Shown: one piece after another, positions 16,479 through 25,377 of the stretch
Layout: each line of letters starts with the position of its first letter
Numbering within the stretch: the first letter of the stretch is position 1
Source of the DNA: an uncultured Ilumatobacter sp.
GTDB taxonomy: Bacteria; Actinomycetota; Acidimicrobiia; Acidimicrobiales; Ilumatobacteraceae
Length of the DNA: 64,000 nt
NCBI GenBank assembly: GCA_938091165.1
Contig: CALKNK010000016.1
Coordinates: 1-64,000 of the forward strand
Direction of reading: 5' to 3'
Program-made: the position numbers and the translations under genes
Notes under the pieces: generated by a model
Databases searched by the model: none
Seen by the model: the letters and a program-made list of their open reading frames with translations, nothing else
Told to the model about the DNA's origin: nothing

Positions 16479-17068
16479 AGGACGCCCTTGGTCGATGGCA
16501 CACCACCCGCATCATCGATGCGGACTGCGTCACGAAGCGAACGCGCCAATCCCTTGAAGGTCGCCTCGATGACGTGGTGGGTGTTGCGCCCACGGATCAT
16601 CTCGACGTGCACAGTGATGCCAGCCGATGTAGCGAACGACGAGACGATGTGCTCCGCAAGTTGTGGGTCGAATGCAGGGTCACCGAGCGGCAGACTCTCA
16701 GGCATGTCGACGTGCCACTCAACGTGCGGACGGCCCGAGAGGTCGAGAGCAACGTCAATCAGGGCCTCATCGAGCGGATAACGGCCGCTCGCAAAACGCC
16801 TCACGCCGGCTTTGTCACCCAGAGCTTCGGCGAAACACTCCCCAAGCGTGATCGCCACGTCTTCAACCGTGTGATGCGTGTCGATATGCAAATCACCGGC
16901 CGCGTGCACTCTGAGATCAAACCCACCGTGGCGACCCAGTTGGTCAAGCATGTGGTCGTAGAACGGGATGCCGGTTGAAATGTCGGTCGTACCGGATCCA
17001 TCGAGGTCGATTGAAACCTCAATTGATGTCTCCTGAGTCCGGCGGCTACGGCTAGCGGTGCGACTCAT
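16475..17068 (-). CDS. hisB: Imidazoleglycerol-phosphate dehydratase
   Basis: 197 residues. The two duplicated manganese-binding motifs HHTVEDVAITLGE and HHVIEATFKGLAR are intact, as is FYDHMLDQLGRHGGFDL. It removes water from imidazoleglycerol phosphate to give imidazole acetol phosphate. It is the monofunctional form with no fused phosphatase domain, so histidinol-phosphatase activity must come from another protein. It overlaps hisC by 4 bp upstream. Confidence 0.96.
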   Translation of the reverse strand: MSRTASRSRRTQETSIEVSIDLDGSGTTDISTGIPFYDHMLDQLGRHGGFDLRVHAAGDLHIDTHHTVEDVAITLGECFAEALGDKAGVRRFASGRYPLDEALIDVALDLSGRPHVEWHVDMPESLPLGDPAFDPQLAEHIVSSFATSAGITVHVEMIRGRNTHHVIEATFKGLARSLRDAVRIDDAGGVPSTKGVL

Positions 17069-18177
17069 CGGTCGGCTCCGTTCTGTTCGGTCTGGGGATG
17101 GCTATGGAGGGCAACGGAAGAAGCACCGAGCACGTCGGCGAGCGCACTCAGGAACTCGGTGTTTTCATCACATGTTCCAACGGTGACGCGCAAGCAGTTC
17201 GCCAGACGCGGCCACCCCGAACAATCACGAATCAACACGCTGCGGTCAACAAGCCCCTGCCACACTGCCCGGCCGTCGTGGCCATCAGGCCGAAACAACA
17301 CAAAGTTTGCTCCGCTCGGAATCACCGTGAGGCCTGAAGCCTCTAGCTCTGAGGTGATCCGCGTGCGTTCAGCAACAATCTGTGCGACGCGATCATCCAT
17401 GTCTTGGACATAGCGGAGCGCAAGGCGGCCGGCGATCTGCTTTACCGTGTCAAGGTGGTACGGAAGCACGACTTTCTCGAGATCGGCAACCAACCAAGTT
17501 GGACCGATGAGATAGCCAAGACGTGCACCCGCCATTGACCATGTCTTCGAGAACGTCCGGGTGACTACCAACGGCGTGTCATCGTCAACGAGATCGAGTG
17601 CCGTCCAGTCGGCGAACTGGGCGTAGGCCTCGTCGACAACGACTAGTCCGGGCGCCAAATCGAGGAGCTGCTGCACGCGATCGATCGGCTCAACCAGACC
17701 GGTGGGATTATTCGGGGACGTCAAAAAAACGACGTGCGGTTGGTGCTCGCTGAGAACCCGTTCGACTTCGGCAGGTTCGAGCGTGAAATCCTCGGCGCGC
17801 TCACCCTCCACGACGGTGGCACCTGTGATCCGGGCGATTTGTGCATGCATTTGGTACGTCGGCTCAAAGGTTGCGACGACGCGGCCGGGCCCCGCATAGG
17901 CAAGCAGGACTGTCTGGAGCACCTCGTTCGATCCGTTCGCAACGAAGACCTGTGCTGGATCGACACCGTGGCTCTCAGCAATGGCGACTCGCAACGCCGT
18001 CGCAGCGCGGTCCGGATATCGATGCCATTCAACTTTCGAGACCTCTTCGGCGACCGCTTCACGGAATGCGTCAGGTGGAGGCGTCGGCGATTCATTGGTG
18101 TTCAACCGAATACGAACGTCAACCTGGGCCGAGTGATAGCCCTCAAGAGCGCTGAGGTCGTTGCGAAGAGGTATCAC
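17065..18177 (-). CDS. hisC: Histidinol-phosphate aminotransferase
   Basis: About 370 residues, a fold-type I PLP enzyme. RLNTNESPTPPPDAFREAV, ANGSNEVLQ, FLTSPNNPTGL, VVVDEAYAQF and the PLP-lysine segment TRTFSKTWSMAGARLGY are all present. It transfers an amino group from glutamate to imidazole acetol phosphate. It is the first gene of hisC-hisB-hisH-hisA-hisF. The frame is open to a TTG at 18186, but TACCCT (18191-18186) overlaps that codon, so the GTG at 18177 is the likely start. hisG and hisD are not in the window. Confidence 0.95.
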   Translation of the reverse strand: MIPLRNDLSALEGYHSAQVDVRIRLNTNESPTPPPDAFREAVAEEVSKVEWHRYPDRAATALRVAIAESHGVDPAQVFVANGSNEVLQTVLLAYAGPGRVVATFEPTYQMHAQIARITGATVVEGERAEDFTLEPAEVERVLSEHQPHVVFLTSPNNPTGLVEPIDRVQQLLDLAPGLVVVDEAYAQFADWTALDLVDDDTPLVVTRTFSKTWSMAGARLGYLIGPTWLVADLEKVVLPYHLDTVKQIAGRLALRYVQDMDDRVAQIVAERTRITSELEASGLTVIPSGANFVLFRPDGHDGRAVWQGLVDRSVLIRDCSGWPRLANCLRVTVGTCDENTEFLSALADVLGASSVALHSHPQTEQNGADR

Positions 18178-18185
18178 GCGTCTCA

Positions 18186-18191
18186 AGGGTA
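18186..18191 (-). promoter_or_regulatory. -10 box of the hisCBHAF operon
   Basis: TACCCT on the minus strand, eight bases before the GTG at 18177. No T-box or leader peptide is apparent in the 70 bp upstream. Confidence 0.4.
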
Positions 18192-18242
18192 CCCACGAAG
18201 AGGTCTAGCTCTCGGGATCGTTTTAGTCGTTTCGCCTACCGA

Positions 18243-18248
18243 TAACGT
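18243..18248 (+). promoter_or_regulatory. -10 box, leaderless start of 67-aa gene
   Basis: TAACGT followed by six bases and the GTG at 18255. Confidence 0.5.
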
Positions 18249-18254
18249 TGGAGT

Positions 18255-18458
18255 GTGACCGCCTCGCTCGAACGGACGTCGTCGGAACTCTTAACCATCG
18301 CCGACAACATCGGCCGCTACCGCGAACGGGTAGCTGACCTCGCCGAGCCATTTGTCGGTACCGATCGCGACGACATTGTCGGGGTAATCCACGAAGCTGA
18401 GCGTCAACTTCGCTCCGCCGAGCGCACGTTGCAGCGCGCCATTCGCCAAGTCAGCTGA
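18255..18458 (+). CDS. Small helical protein (67 aa)
   Basis: A GTG-started frame encoding an all-helical, charged protein. The sequence alternates hydrophobic and charged residues (LLTIADNIGRYRERVADLAE, then VIHEAERQLRSAERTLQRAI) as in two amphipathic helices forming a coiled-coil hairpin. There is no cysteine, no signal peptide and no membrane span. The perfectly spaced -10 box and codon use support a real gene. Divergent from hisC with 77 bp between starts. A weak hairpin follows at 18469-18488. Function unknown. Confidence 0.6.
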   Translation: MTASLERTSSELLTIADNIGRYRERVADLAEPFVGTDRDDIVGVIHEAERQLRSAERTLQRAIRQVS

Positions 18459-18468
18459 AAACGAAACA

Positions 18469-18488
18469 ACGACCCCTCGAAAGGAGTC
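18469..18488 (+). terminator. Possible weak terminator hairpin
   Basis: CGACCCCT and AGGAGTCG pair over 7 of 8 positions around a CGAA loop just after the small gene. No T-run follows. The rest of 18489-18639 shows nothing. Confidence 0.3.
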
Positions 18489-18639
18489 GCCGTTCGGCGG
18501 AGTCAGGCGGCGGATGCCTAACGTCCACGGCAAACAGGTTGGCGGGAACCTCGTTTGCAAATTAGAAGTTACTGCCCTCCATGCCAAGGGTCCAACCCAA
18601 CAGCTCCGCTCGAGCAAAAGGGCCACGACCGGCGAACGG

Positions 18640-18645
18640 TAACCT
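18640..18645 (+). promoter_or_regulatory. -10 box, leaderless start of mshD-pepF
   Basis: TAACCT followed by six bases and the GTG at 18652. This box decides the start in favour of GTG over the ATG at 18679. Confidence 0.55.
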
Positions 18646-18651
18646 CCGTCG

Positions 18652-19599
18652 GTGCGATTTCTTGAGATCAAACGTCAGATGGAAGATGACGACATCGCCA
18701 CAGTGAACGAACTTCTTGACGCTGCAGCTCGCGCCGACGGGCGGCGGCCGCTGTCTGACCATCTATACCTCGACCTGGTCAATGGCGGCCATAACGGTTT
18801 TGCAGGGCTGCTTGCATCGGAGCCTGGTCACGATCATCCGGTTGCATACGCTCAAGTATCACGGGGGAACGACTCCTATGCGTTCGAGTTGGTTGTCCAT
18901 CCGCACCACCGGTACGAGATGGCAACGATCGGCCCTGAACTGATCGATTCCGCCATCGACGTCATCGCCTCAGACGGGGGCGGGAACGTCAACTGGTGGG
19001 TCTACGAACCCACGTCGATGCACCGCCGCCTTGCCGGTGATGCTGGGATGCGCGTCGGGCGCACGCTCCACCAAATGCGCCGCTCGTTGCCTAGCGGTAT
19101 CGCTGTCACGGCGGCAACTCGTGATTTTGTTCCAGGTACCGATGACAACAGTTGGCTGTCGGTCAACAACCGTGCATTTGCCGGCCACGGAGAACAAGGC
19201 GGTTGGACACTCGAGACGTTTTGTCAACGTCAGAGCGAGGAGTGGTTCGACCCGGCTGGATTTCGCGTCCACGAAGTCGACGGCCGGATGGCGGCGTTCT
19301 GTTGGACAAAGGTCCATCCAGCGACCGAAACAGAACCCAAGGTTGGCGAAATCTACGTGATTGCGGTCGACCCAGACTTCCACGGGTGCGGCCTCGGCAA
19401 ACAACTCACCCTTGCCGGGCTCGAACATCTCAGTAACACGGGCATCACCACCGCACTGCTTTACGTCGATGCGAACAATGCCGCAGCAGTATCGATGTAC
19501 GAGCGGCTCGGCTTCTCAGTGTCAGCCACCAACGCAGCATTTGTTAACGAGGTCGCACCGTCCAGCCAATTCCTCCTCAACAGTCGCAACGACTACTGA
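18652..19599 (+). CDS. mshD: Mycothiol synthase (tandem GNAT acetyltransferase)
   Basis: 315 residues with two GNAT-type halves. The C-terminal half carries the features I associate with MshD: WLSVNNRAFAGHGEQGGWT, FCWTKVH, GEIYVIAVDPDFHGCGLGKQ with the acetyl-CoA loop, and LYVDANNAAAVSMYERLGF. MshD acetylates cysteinyl-glucosaminyl-inositol in the last step of mycothiol synthesis, the main thiol of actinobacteria. The N-terminal half is degenerate, as in characterised MshD, where only the C-terminal domain is catalytic. pepF follows after one base. This gene is one of the best taxonomic markers in the window. Confidence 0.88.
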   Translation: MRFLEIKRQMEDDDIATVNELLDAAARADGRRPLSDHLYLDLVNGGHNGFAGLLASEPGHDHPVAYAQVSRGNDSYAFELVVHPHHRYEMATIGPELIDSAIDVIASDGGGNVNWWVYEPTSMHRRLAGDAGMRVGRTLHQMRRSLPSGIAVTAATRDFVPGTDDNSWLSVNNRAFAGHGEQGGWTLETFCQRQSEEWFDPAGFRVHEVDGRMAAFCWTKVHPATETEPKVGEIYVIAVDPDFHGCGLGKQLTLAGLEHLSNTGITTALLYVDANNAAAVSMYERLGFSVSATNAAFVNEVAPSSQFLLNSRNDY

Positions 19600-19600
19600 C

Positions 19601-21418
19601 ATGACGACGCGCGGTGGTCAGACGCTCCCGCGATGGAACGTGACTGATGTTCACGAGTCGCTCGATGCAAGATCCTTTACAGCCGAACTCGAACTTGTCT
19701 GCGCTGACGTCAAACGGCTTTCTGCCCTGTTCGACGAACTCAACATTCGCTCGACCAATCGCGTTATCGACTCAACAGACGGCGACAGGGCAGATCGTGC
19801 AATCGCTGAGTTTAACCGAGTCTCTGATGCGCTGAACCTGCTTCACGCCTACGTGTACTCAATTGTGTCTACTGACTCTCGCCACGAGCAGGCCCAAGCG
19901 GTGTTGAGTGAACTCAACACAACCGAATCGTCGCTACGGCCGCTGCTCGCCCGTCTTGCAGATTGGGTCGCTGCGTTGGGCGCAGACGAAATTGCCAACG
20001 TGAGTGCCGAGGCACGCGAGCACCTCGGACCCCTCCAACGTTTTGCCGAACGAGCAACACACCAGATGCCGGAAGCCGAAGAACATCTCTACGCTTCGTT
20101 GAGCACGACCGGATCAGGCGCTTGGGGAAGGCTGCAAAGCGACGTCACCTCGCAGCTCACCGCATCGATGGCGCTTTCTGACGGCCCTGTAAAGTTGCCG
20201 ATGCCAGCGGTCCGTGGCCTCAGCACAGATGCCGACCCCTTCGTCCGCAAGGCTGCCTACGACGCCGAAATGCAGGCGTGGCCGACGATTGAGGTTCCCG
20301 TCGCCGCAGCGATGAACGCCATTAAGGGCGAGGCCAACATCATCAACAGTCGACGCAATTGGGCGTCGCCGCTTGATGCATCGTGTTTTGCCAACAGCGT
20401 GAGCCGGACCACGTTCAATGCAATGCACGCCGCGGTCACTGCGTCGCTACCGGACTTTCAACGCTGGATGCGCGTCAAAGCGCAACTACACGGCCATACT
20501 GCCGAGCGCGGTCTGCCTTGGTGGGACCTTGTGGCTCCACTTCCGTTTACCTCGAGTTCGGTGACCTGGGATGAGGGCATCGGCATTGTGCGGAATGCCT
20601 TCCGGGCGTACAGCTCATCGCTTGCCGGACTCGTCGATCGTGCACTCGACAACGAGTGGATTGATGCTGCGCCTCGCGACGGCAAGCAAGGCGGAGCGTT
20701 CTGCATGTCGTTCGGGGGCGACCGCTCCCTCGTAATGCTCAATTGGTCGGGTTCAACGGAATCAGCACAAACAACTGCCCACGAGCTTGGTCATGCGTAC
20801 CACAACTCCATGCTTGCTGGCCGAACAGCGCTCCAACGTCGGCTACCGATGGCGCTCGCTGAGACGGCCAGTATCTTCTGCGAGACGCTAGTGGTCGAAG
20901 CTGGCCTCGCTCGACTAGAAGGTGACGAACGTCTGGCGCTGCTCGACGTCGACCTGCAAGGGACGAACCAAGTTGTTGTCGACATACGCTCGCGCTTCCT
21001 GTTCGAGACCGAGGTGTTTACCCGCCGTCAGCGTCGTACGTTGAGCCCCGCCGAGCTCTGTGCGCTAATGAACGAGGCGCAGCTAGCCGCCTACGGTGAC
21101 GGGATCGATCAGGCCACAGCACACCGGTATATGTGGCTCCTCAAGCCGCACTATTACGGCTCCCACTTCTACAACTGGCCCTACACGTACGGCCTCCTCT
21201 TCGGTCTCGGCCTGTTCGCCCGGTATCAGGCAGATCCTGAACGATTCCGGTCCAGCTACGACTCCCTGCTGTCTCGAGTCGGCATGGACACCGCCGAACA
21301 GCTTGGCAAAGCATTCGACATCGACGTAACCGACGAGGCGTTCTGGACCTCGAGCCTCGATGTCGTCCGCTCCCGCATGGAAGAATACGAGCGCCTCGCC
21401 CTACCCCATATCACCTGA
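19601..21418 (+). CDS. pepF: M3 family oligoendopeptidase (PepF-like)
   Basis: 605 residues from the ATG at 19601. The zinc motif HELGHAYHN at 394-402 and the downstream acidic helix ALAETASIFCETLVVE give the thermolysin-like M3 site. The C-terminal HYYGSHFYNWPYTYGLLFGLG is typical of oligoendopeptidase F. These cytosolic enzymes cleave short peptides and are not secreted; no signal peptide is present. One base separates it from mshD, so the two are cotranscribed, perhaps only for convenience. The open frame extends far upstream inside mshD, but that part is not homologous. Confidence 0.93.
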   Translation: MTTRGGQTLPRWNVTDVHESLDARSFTAELELVCADVKRLSALFDELNIRSTNRVIDSTDGDRADRAIAEFNRVSDALNLLHAYVYSIVSTDSRHEQAQAVLSELNTTESSLRPLLARLADWVAALGADEIANVSAEAREHLGPLQRFAERATHQMPEAEEHLYASLSTTGSGAWGRLQSDVTSQLTASMALSDGPVKLPMPAVRGLSTDADPFVRKAAYDAEMQAWPTIEVPVAAAMNAIKGEANIINSRRNWASPLDASCFANSVSRTTFNAMHAAVTASLPDFQRWMRVKAQLHGHTAERGLPWWDLVAPLPFTSSSVTWDEGIGIVRNAFRAYSSSLAGLVDRALDNEWIDAAPRDGKQGGAFCMSFGGDRSLVMLNWSGSTESAQTTAHELGHAYHNSMLAGRTALQRRLPMALAETASIFCETLVVEAGLARLEGDERLALLDVDLQGTNQVVVDIRSRFLFETEVFTRRQRRTLSPAELCALMNEAQLAAYGDGIDQATAHRYMWLLKPHYYGSHFYNWPYTYGLLFGLGLFARYQADPERFRSSYDSLLSRVGMDTAEQLGKAFDIDVTDEAFWTSSLDVVRSRMEEYERLALPHIT

Positions 21419-21473
21419 CGGATTACACCGAGGGGCGACGGGGACCAACACAAACTCCCCACCGCACTACGGA

Positions 21474-21479
21474 TAGCGT
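21474..21479 (+). promoter_or_regulatory. -10 box, leaderless start of rlmN
   Basis: TAGCGT followed by six bases and the GTG at 21486. Confidence 0.5.
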
Positions 21480-21485
21480 GAACGA

Positions 21486-22532
21486 GTGCCCGTCCCGACT
21501 CGATACGACGTTACGCGCAAAGCGCTTGCCGACCACCTCGACGGCGAGCCGCAATACCGACTCAACCAACTTTGGGACGGGCTGTACACCCAACTCGCCG
21601 ACCCATCCGACATCACCAATCTGCCCAAGAGTCTGCGGCAGCGGCTCGATCAGGAGTTGCCAACCGCGCTCACTTTGGTGACTGAGTCGGTCGACGAGAC
21701 CGGTGACACAGTGAAGTTCTTGTGGGAACTCGACGGCGGCAGCAGAGTCGAGACCGTGCTCATGCTGTACCCCGACCGGGCCACAGTCTGCGTGAGCAGT
21801 CAGGCTGGTTGCGCAATGGCGTGCGGATTCTGCGCTACGGGGCAGGCCGGATTTACTCGACATCTGACCGTTGGAGAGATCGTCGAGCAAGTTGTTAGGG
21901 CCGCTCAGCGAGCTAAGCAGACCGATCGACGCGTGAGCAACATCGTGTTCATGGGCATGGGCGAGCCGATGGCCAACCTCGCACCCGTCTGGAATTCAGT
22001 TGAGCGTATTCATAGCGACATCGGTTTGTCAGCCCGACACATCACGATTTCCACTGTTGGCCTGATCCCTGGCATACGTGCCTTGAAGGACTTGCCGTTA
22101 CCAGTCAACCTCGCAGTGTCATTGCACGCAGCAAACGACGAACTACGAACCGAAATGGTGCCAATCAACAAGCGCTACCCAATCGACGATCTCATCGAGG
22201 CATGCAGCGAGTACCTTCAAGTAAAGAACCGTCGGGTGAGTTTCGAGTGGGCGATGATCGATGGGGTCAACGACCGCACTAGTGACGCCCGAGAACTCGC
22301 TGCCCTATGCCGCCGACTGCAGCCACACGCACACGTCAATCTCATTCCGCTCAATCCGACGCCCGGTTATCCGACCATGGGGACGCCGTTGAAGAGGGTC
22401 TACGCGTTCCGCGACGCTCTCGAAGGATTGGGTACCAACGCCACCGTGCGACAGAACCGCGGCACAGAAATCGATGCGGCCTGCGGCCAGCTTGCCGCTG
22501 GCCAGCCGGTCGCCATTAATCCCAAGGTCTGA
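21486..22532 (+). CDS. rlmN: 23S rRNA (adenine-C2)-methyltransferase RlmN
   Basis: 348 residues. The radical-SAM cluster CAMACGFC (Cys109, 113, 116) is followed by ATGQAGFTRHLTVGEI. The SAM-binding FMGMGEPMANL and the C-terminal NRGTEIDAACGQLA, which holds the resolving Cys, are intact; the methyl-carrying second Cys lies in this same tail. It methylates C2 of A2503 in 23S rRNA and A37 in some tRNAs. GTG start set by the -10 box. It converges on the phosphotransferase gene. Confidence 0.96.
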   Translation: MPVPTRYDVTRKALADHLDGEPQYRLNQLWDGLYTQLADPSDITNLPKSLRQRLDQELPTALTLVTESVDETGDTVKFLWELDGGSRVETVLMLYPDRATVCVSSQAGCAMACGFCATGQAGFTRHLTVGEIVEQVVRAAQRAKQTDRRVSNIVFMGMGEPMANLAPVWNSVERIHSDIGLSARHITISTVGLIPGIRALKDLPLPVNLAVSLHAANDELRTEMVPINKRYPIDDLIEACSEYLQVKNRRVSFEWAMIDGVNDRTSDARELAALCRRLQPHAHVNLIPLNPTPGYPTMGTPLKRVYAFRDALEGLGTNATVRQNRGTEIDAACGQLAAGQPVAINPKV

Positions 22533-22604
22533 ATAGTTTCTCCTGCCTTAGAACGCACTCGGGGACGTGCAAGAAGAGAAAAAGACTCACTGGTTGAGCG
22601 ACCG

Positions 22605-23945
22605 TCAGCCCAGGTACTTGGGGTTGGCGACGCGAAGCTTGTCGACGACAGACTCAAAGAGCACCGCACCAATCTCAGCTCGGCGGTGCGCTGCGTTACC
22701 AGAACGAATCAACGCAGCCAGATCGGAGTCGCTGCGCACACCCAGCGCAGCTAGGCGTTCTTCGTGAGCCAACGCCTGAGGACCGCCCAACAAAAGTTCC
22801 CGCTCGACCATCGACAACACATTCACCGCTACTCTGCTGTGAAAGCGGAGATGCCCTGCGGCTGACGTCAGAACATCACGCTCGATCCATTCGCGCACCG
22901 CTTCAACCAATTCCGCCGACGTCGGCACGCCGTGCAATCCGCCATCCGCCACTCCGGCCGACCGCTCGTAAACGTTGGCAACGCTGAGCCCGCTCCCTGA
23001 CAGACCAAAGAGATCGAGGCCATTCGGGTCGAGCAGGTCAAACTCGTTCTCGCACACACGTCGCCCAATTGCGGCTAACTCATGACTGCGGACGGCGCCA
23101 GAGCGGTGCACGTTGGCCTGCAGCACGCACATGATCCCCCACTTCCACGTACCGAGCACCTCCCACCAACGCACAGCAACAGCGTCAACGGTCCCACCCC
23201 CTGCGGCCTCGTACGCTGCGAACAAATCTTCGCGTGTGCCGATACCGCCAACCGGGTCTGGCCCGCCAAATCGCCACGCCTTGACGCATAGCCAGCCAAG
23301 GTCTTCCATCGGATCCCCAATGTGAGCAAGTTCCCAATCGATGATGGCGCTGAGCCCTCCGGAACCGACGATCAGATTGCCAAGCCGAAAGTCGCCGTGT
23401 ACGAGGCTGCGCCGGGTCCTGGCAGGTCGATGTTCAAGGAGCCAATTGCGAGTGAACTCAAAAACCGGATGCGGCTCCCCGAGTTCATCCAACATCGTGG
23501 TGTAACGCTCAATTTGATCAGGATCATCAAGCCCGTCGATAGGACCAAAATCGACGCAATGGATTTGGGCCAAGGCAGCACCGCATTGTGCAGCAAAGCT
23601 GCCTCGAGCGTCAGCGAACTCGTCGTTGCGCTGAATCTTGCGCGCGATTGTCTCGCCCGAGATCGCCTCGACGATCATGAACGCACCACCGTCATCGCGC
23701 CGACCCGACGCAACCAAGGCGGGCACCGGCACGCCAGACGCGCCGGCCGCTGCGACGACTGCCGACTCGACCATCATGTCTCGAATATCACCGGCACGCT
23801 GCAGCTGAACAACGAGCTGCCGGCCATCGGCGGTGAACCGCCAGGTCTCACGAGAAGCGCCGCCCGACAATCGGTCAAGGTCAACGATCGGAGTTCCGAG
23901 CTCGTTGCTCAGCAGCTGACCGAGATCGTCGGACTCGCTCGTCAT
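22605..23945 (-). CDS. Phosphotransferase family protein (APH-like kinase fold)
   Basis: 446 residues. GGASRETWRF forms the nucleotide loop, VHGDFRLGNLIV the catalytic loop with Asp, and IIDWELAHIGDPMEDLGWLC the metal-binding region, all typical of the aminoglycoside-phosphotransferase/choline-kinase superfamily. The branch is the one often found beside acyl-CoA dehydrogenases (ACAD10-like), which phosphorylates hydroxyacyl substrates, rather than antibiotic-resistance enzymes. The C-terminal 110 residues are an extra helical domain (MVERELLLGGPQALAHEERL) usual for this branch. The gene starts 18 bp after the M23 peptidase stop on the same strand. Confidence 0.85.
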   Translation of the reverse strand: MTSESDDLGQLLSNELGTPIVDLDRLSGGASRETWRFTADGRQLVVQLQRAGDIRDMMVESAVVAAAGASGVPVPALVASGRRDDGGAFMIVEAISGETIARKIQRNDEFADARGSFAAQCGAALAQIHCVDFGPIDGLDDPDQIERYTTMLDELGEPHPVFEFTRNWLLEHRPARTRRSLVHGDFRLGNLIVGSGGLSAIIDWELAHIGDPMEDLGWLCVKAWRFGGPDPVGGIGTREDLFAAYEAAGGGTVDAVAVRWWEVLGTWKWGIMCVLQANVHRSGAVRSHELAAIGRRVCENEFDLLDPNGLDLFGLSGSGLSVANVYERSAGVADGGLHGVPTSAELVEAVREWIERDVLTSAAGHLRFHSRVAVNVLSMVERELLLGGPQALAHEERLAALGVRSDSDLAALIRSGNAAHRRAEIGAVLFESVVDKLRVANPKYLG

Positions 23946-23963
23946 TCCAACGAGACTGGCAGA

Positions 23964-25280
23964 TCAGCAGCCAGCGGCGCGCACCGTGGGATACGGATTT
24001 GTCGGAAGACCACCGCCTGGCCGAATCTCGAAGTGTAAGTGCGGGGTACTGAATCGCGCATTGCCAGTGTCACCGTTGTATCCAATGACGTCGCCCTGAG
24101 ACACGGGGCGGTTCTCACCCACGTAGTTATCGAGGTGGGCGTAGTAGTAGCGGTTACCGTTGTCGCCGAGAAGAGACACTGCGTTACCTCCGAGTCGGTT
24201 GGTTCTGAACGTAGCGAAGCCACTTGTGACCGCGTAGACCGGGACGCCACGAGGCGCAATCATGTCGACGCCCTGGTGGCTTCGTCCGCCAGAACGGGGC
24301 GCACCCCAGGTGTCAGCGAATGCCGAACCTGGCATCGGACAAATGATGTTGTCGAGATAGCCGGCTCCAGTGTCAATCGGGCGGGCGTTGCTGCCGCTCC
24401 CGCCGGCACCCGTTCGACCGCCGCTCGTGCCACCTGATGCCCCATCGTTGGTTGGGGTCTCAGCGGCTGCAGGCTCAGTCTCAACAGGCGTTGTTGCAAT
24501 GCCGCCCACCTCGGATTCATCGCCGTCGCTATCTGCGCTCAGCACCTCTGGCATCGTGGTCGACGGCGCGACCAGCGTCGTAGTCGACAGCCCGACAACA
24601 GGGTCAGGAATGGCACGAGCTGCTGCTTCAGCTTCACGGCGCGCCTGCTCTTCGAGCCGAACTCGATCTGCAGCGATTTTGGCGGCGAGCGCCTTCTGCA
24701 CGGCTTCATCTTGAAGGCGTTCCTCTTCAAATGCTCGAAGTCGGGCCACTTCGTCTTCCGCTTGCTCTTGAAGAGCGAGAAAGACAGCCTGCTGGGCCTC
24801 GATGCCCTCTTTGCGGTCGGCCAGTTCAGATTGGCTGATGACCAGGTTCTTCTGCGCAACGTCATACGCGTCGAGCAAGTCGGCGCCCGAGTTAGTCATC
24901 ACATCAACGAATACTTCGGCCTGCACCTGATCCTGGGGCGCTTGAATACCTGTAAGCAATGGAATACCGGATGCTCCGCTGGAGATAAAACGCGACACGG
25001 CGACCGACTCGACGTCGCGACGCAGCCGATCAACAACGGATTGGAGTTGGTCCGTCTCTCGTTCGAGCCCCTCGACTTCAACCCGCAAGACATCGAGGTC
25101 AGATTCCGCCTTGAAAAACGCCTCGGCAGCCTCGTTAGCTCGATTGCGAGCCTCTTGAATCTGCCGCGCTGCCCGTTCCGCAGCAGCTTCGTCGCTTTGC
25201 GCAATGGCCGCCACCGGCACAATCGAGATACCAAACGCGACGACGATCGCGAGTAACGCTGCGATACTTCGGCCGGTCAT
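23964..25280 (-). CDS. Secreted M23 peptidase with coiled-coil domain
   Basis: 438 residues from the ATG at 25280. A signal peptide (SIAALLAIVVAFGISIVPVA) precedes a long heptad-rich region (residues about 30-230), as in FtsX-activated EnvC/RipC-type hydrolases. A Thr/Gly/Ser linker (LSTTTLVAPSTTMPEV, GGTSGGRTGAGGSG) leads to a LytM domain with HQGVD at 335 and HLHFE at 414, the zinc ligands of active enzymes. It probably cleaves peptidoglycan cross-links during division. The coiled coil suggests control by a membrane partner; no ftsEX is adjacent. An orphan ABC ATPase is divergent 97 bp away. Confidence 0.9.
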   Translation of the reverse strand: MTGRSIAALLAIVVAFGISIVPVAAIAQSDEAAAERAARQIQEARNRANEAAEAFFKAESDLDVLRVEVEGLERETDQLQSVVDRLRRDVESVAVSRFISSGASGIPLLTGIQAPQDQVQAEVFVDVMTNSGADLLDAYDVAQKNLVISQSELADRKEGIEAQQAVFLALQEQAEDEVARLRAFEEERLQDEAVQKALAAKIAADRVRLEEQARREAEAAARAIPDPVVGLSTTTLVAPSTTMPEVLSADSDGDESEVGGIATTPVETEPAAAETPTNDGASGGTSGGRTGAGGSGSNARPIDTGAGYLDNIICPMPGSAFADTWGAPRSGGRSHQGVDMIAPRGVPVYAVTSGFATFRTNRLGGNAVSLLGDNGNRYYYAHLDNYVGENRPVSQGDVIGYNGDTGNARFSTPHLHFEIRPGGGLPTNPYPTVRAAGC

Positions 25281-25377
25281 AGGACTCGCAACTGTAGTGG
25301 GCGTTGCGGTTTGATAACGGGCGCCCCGAGCACTGAATCTCTTGCGGCTGGAGCGTGCGCTCAAGGCAGTTGCAGGC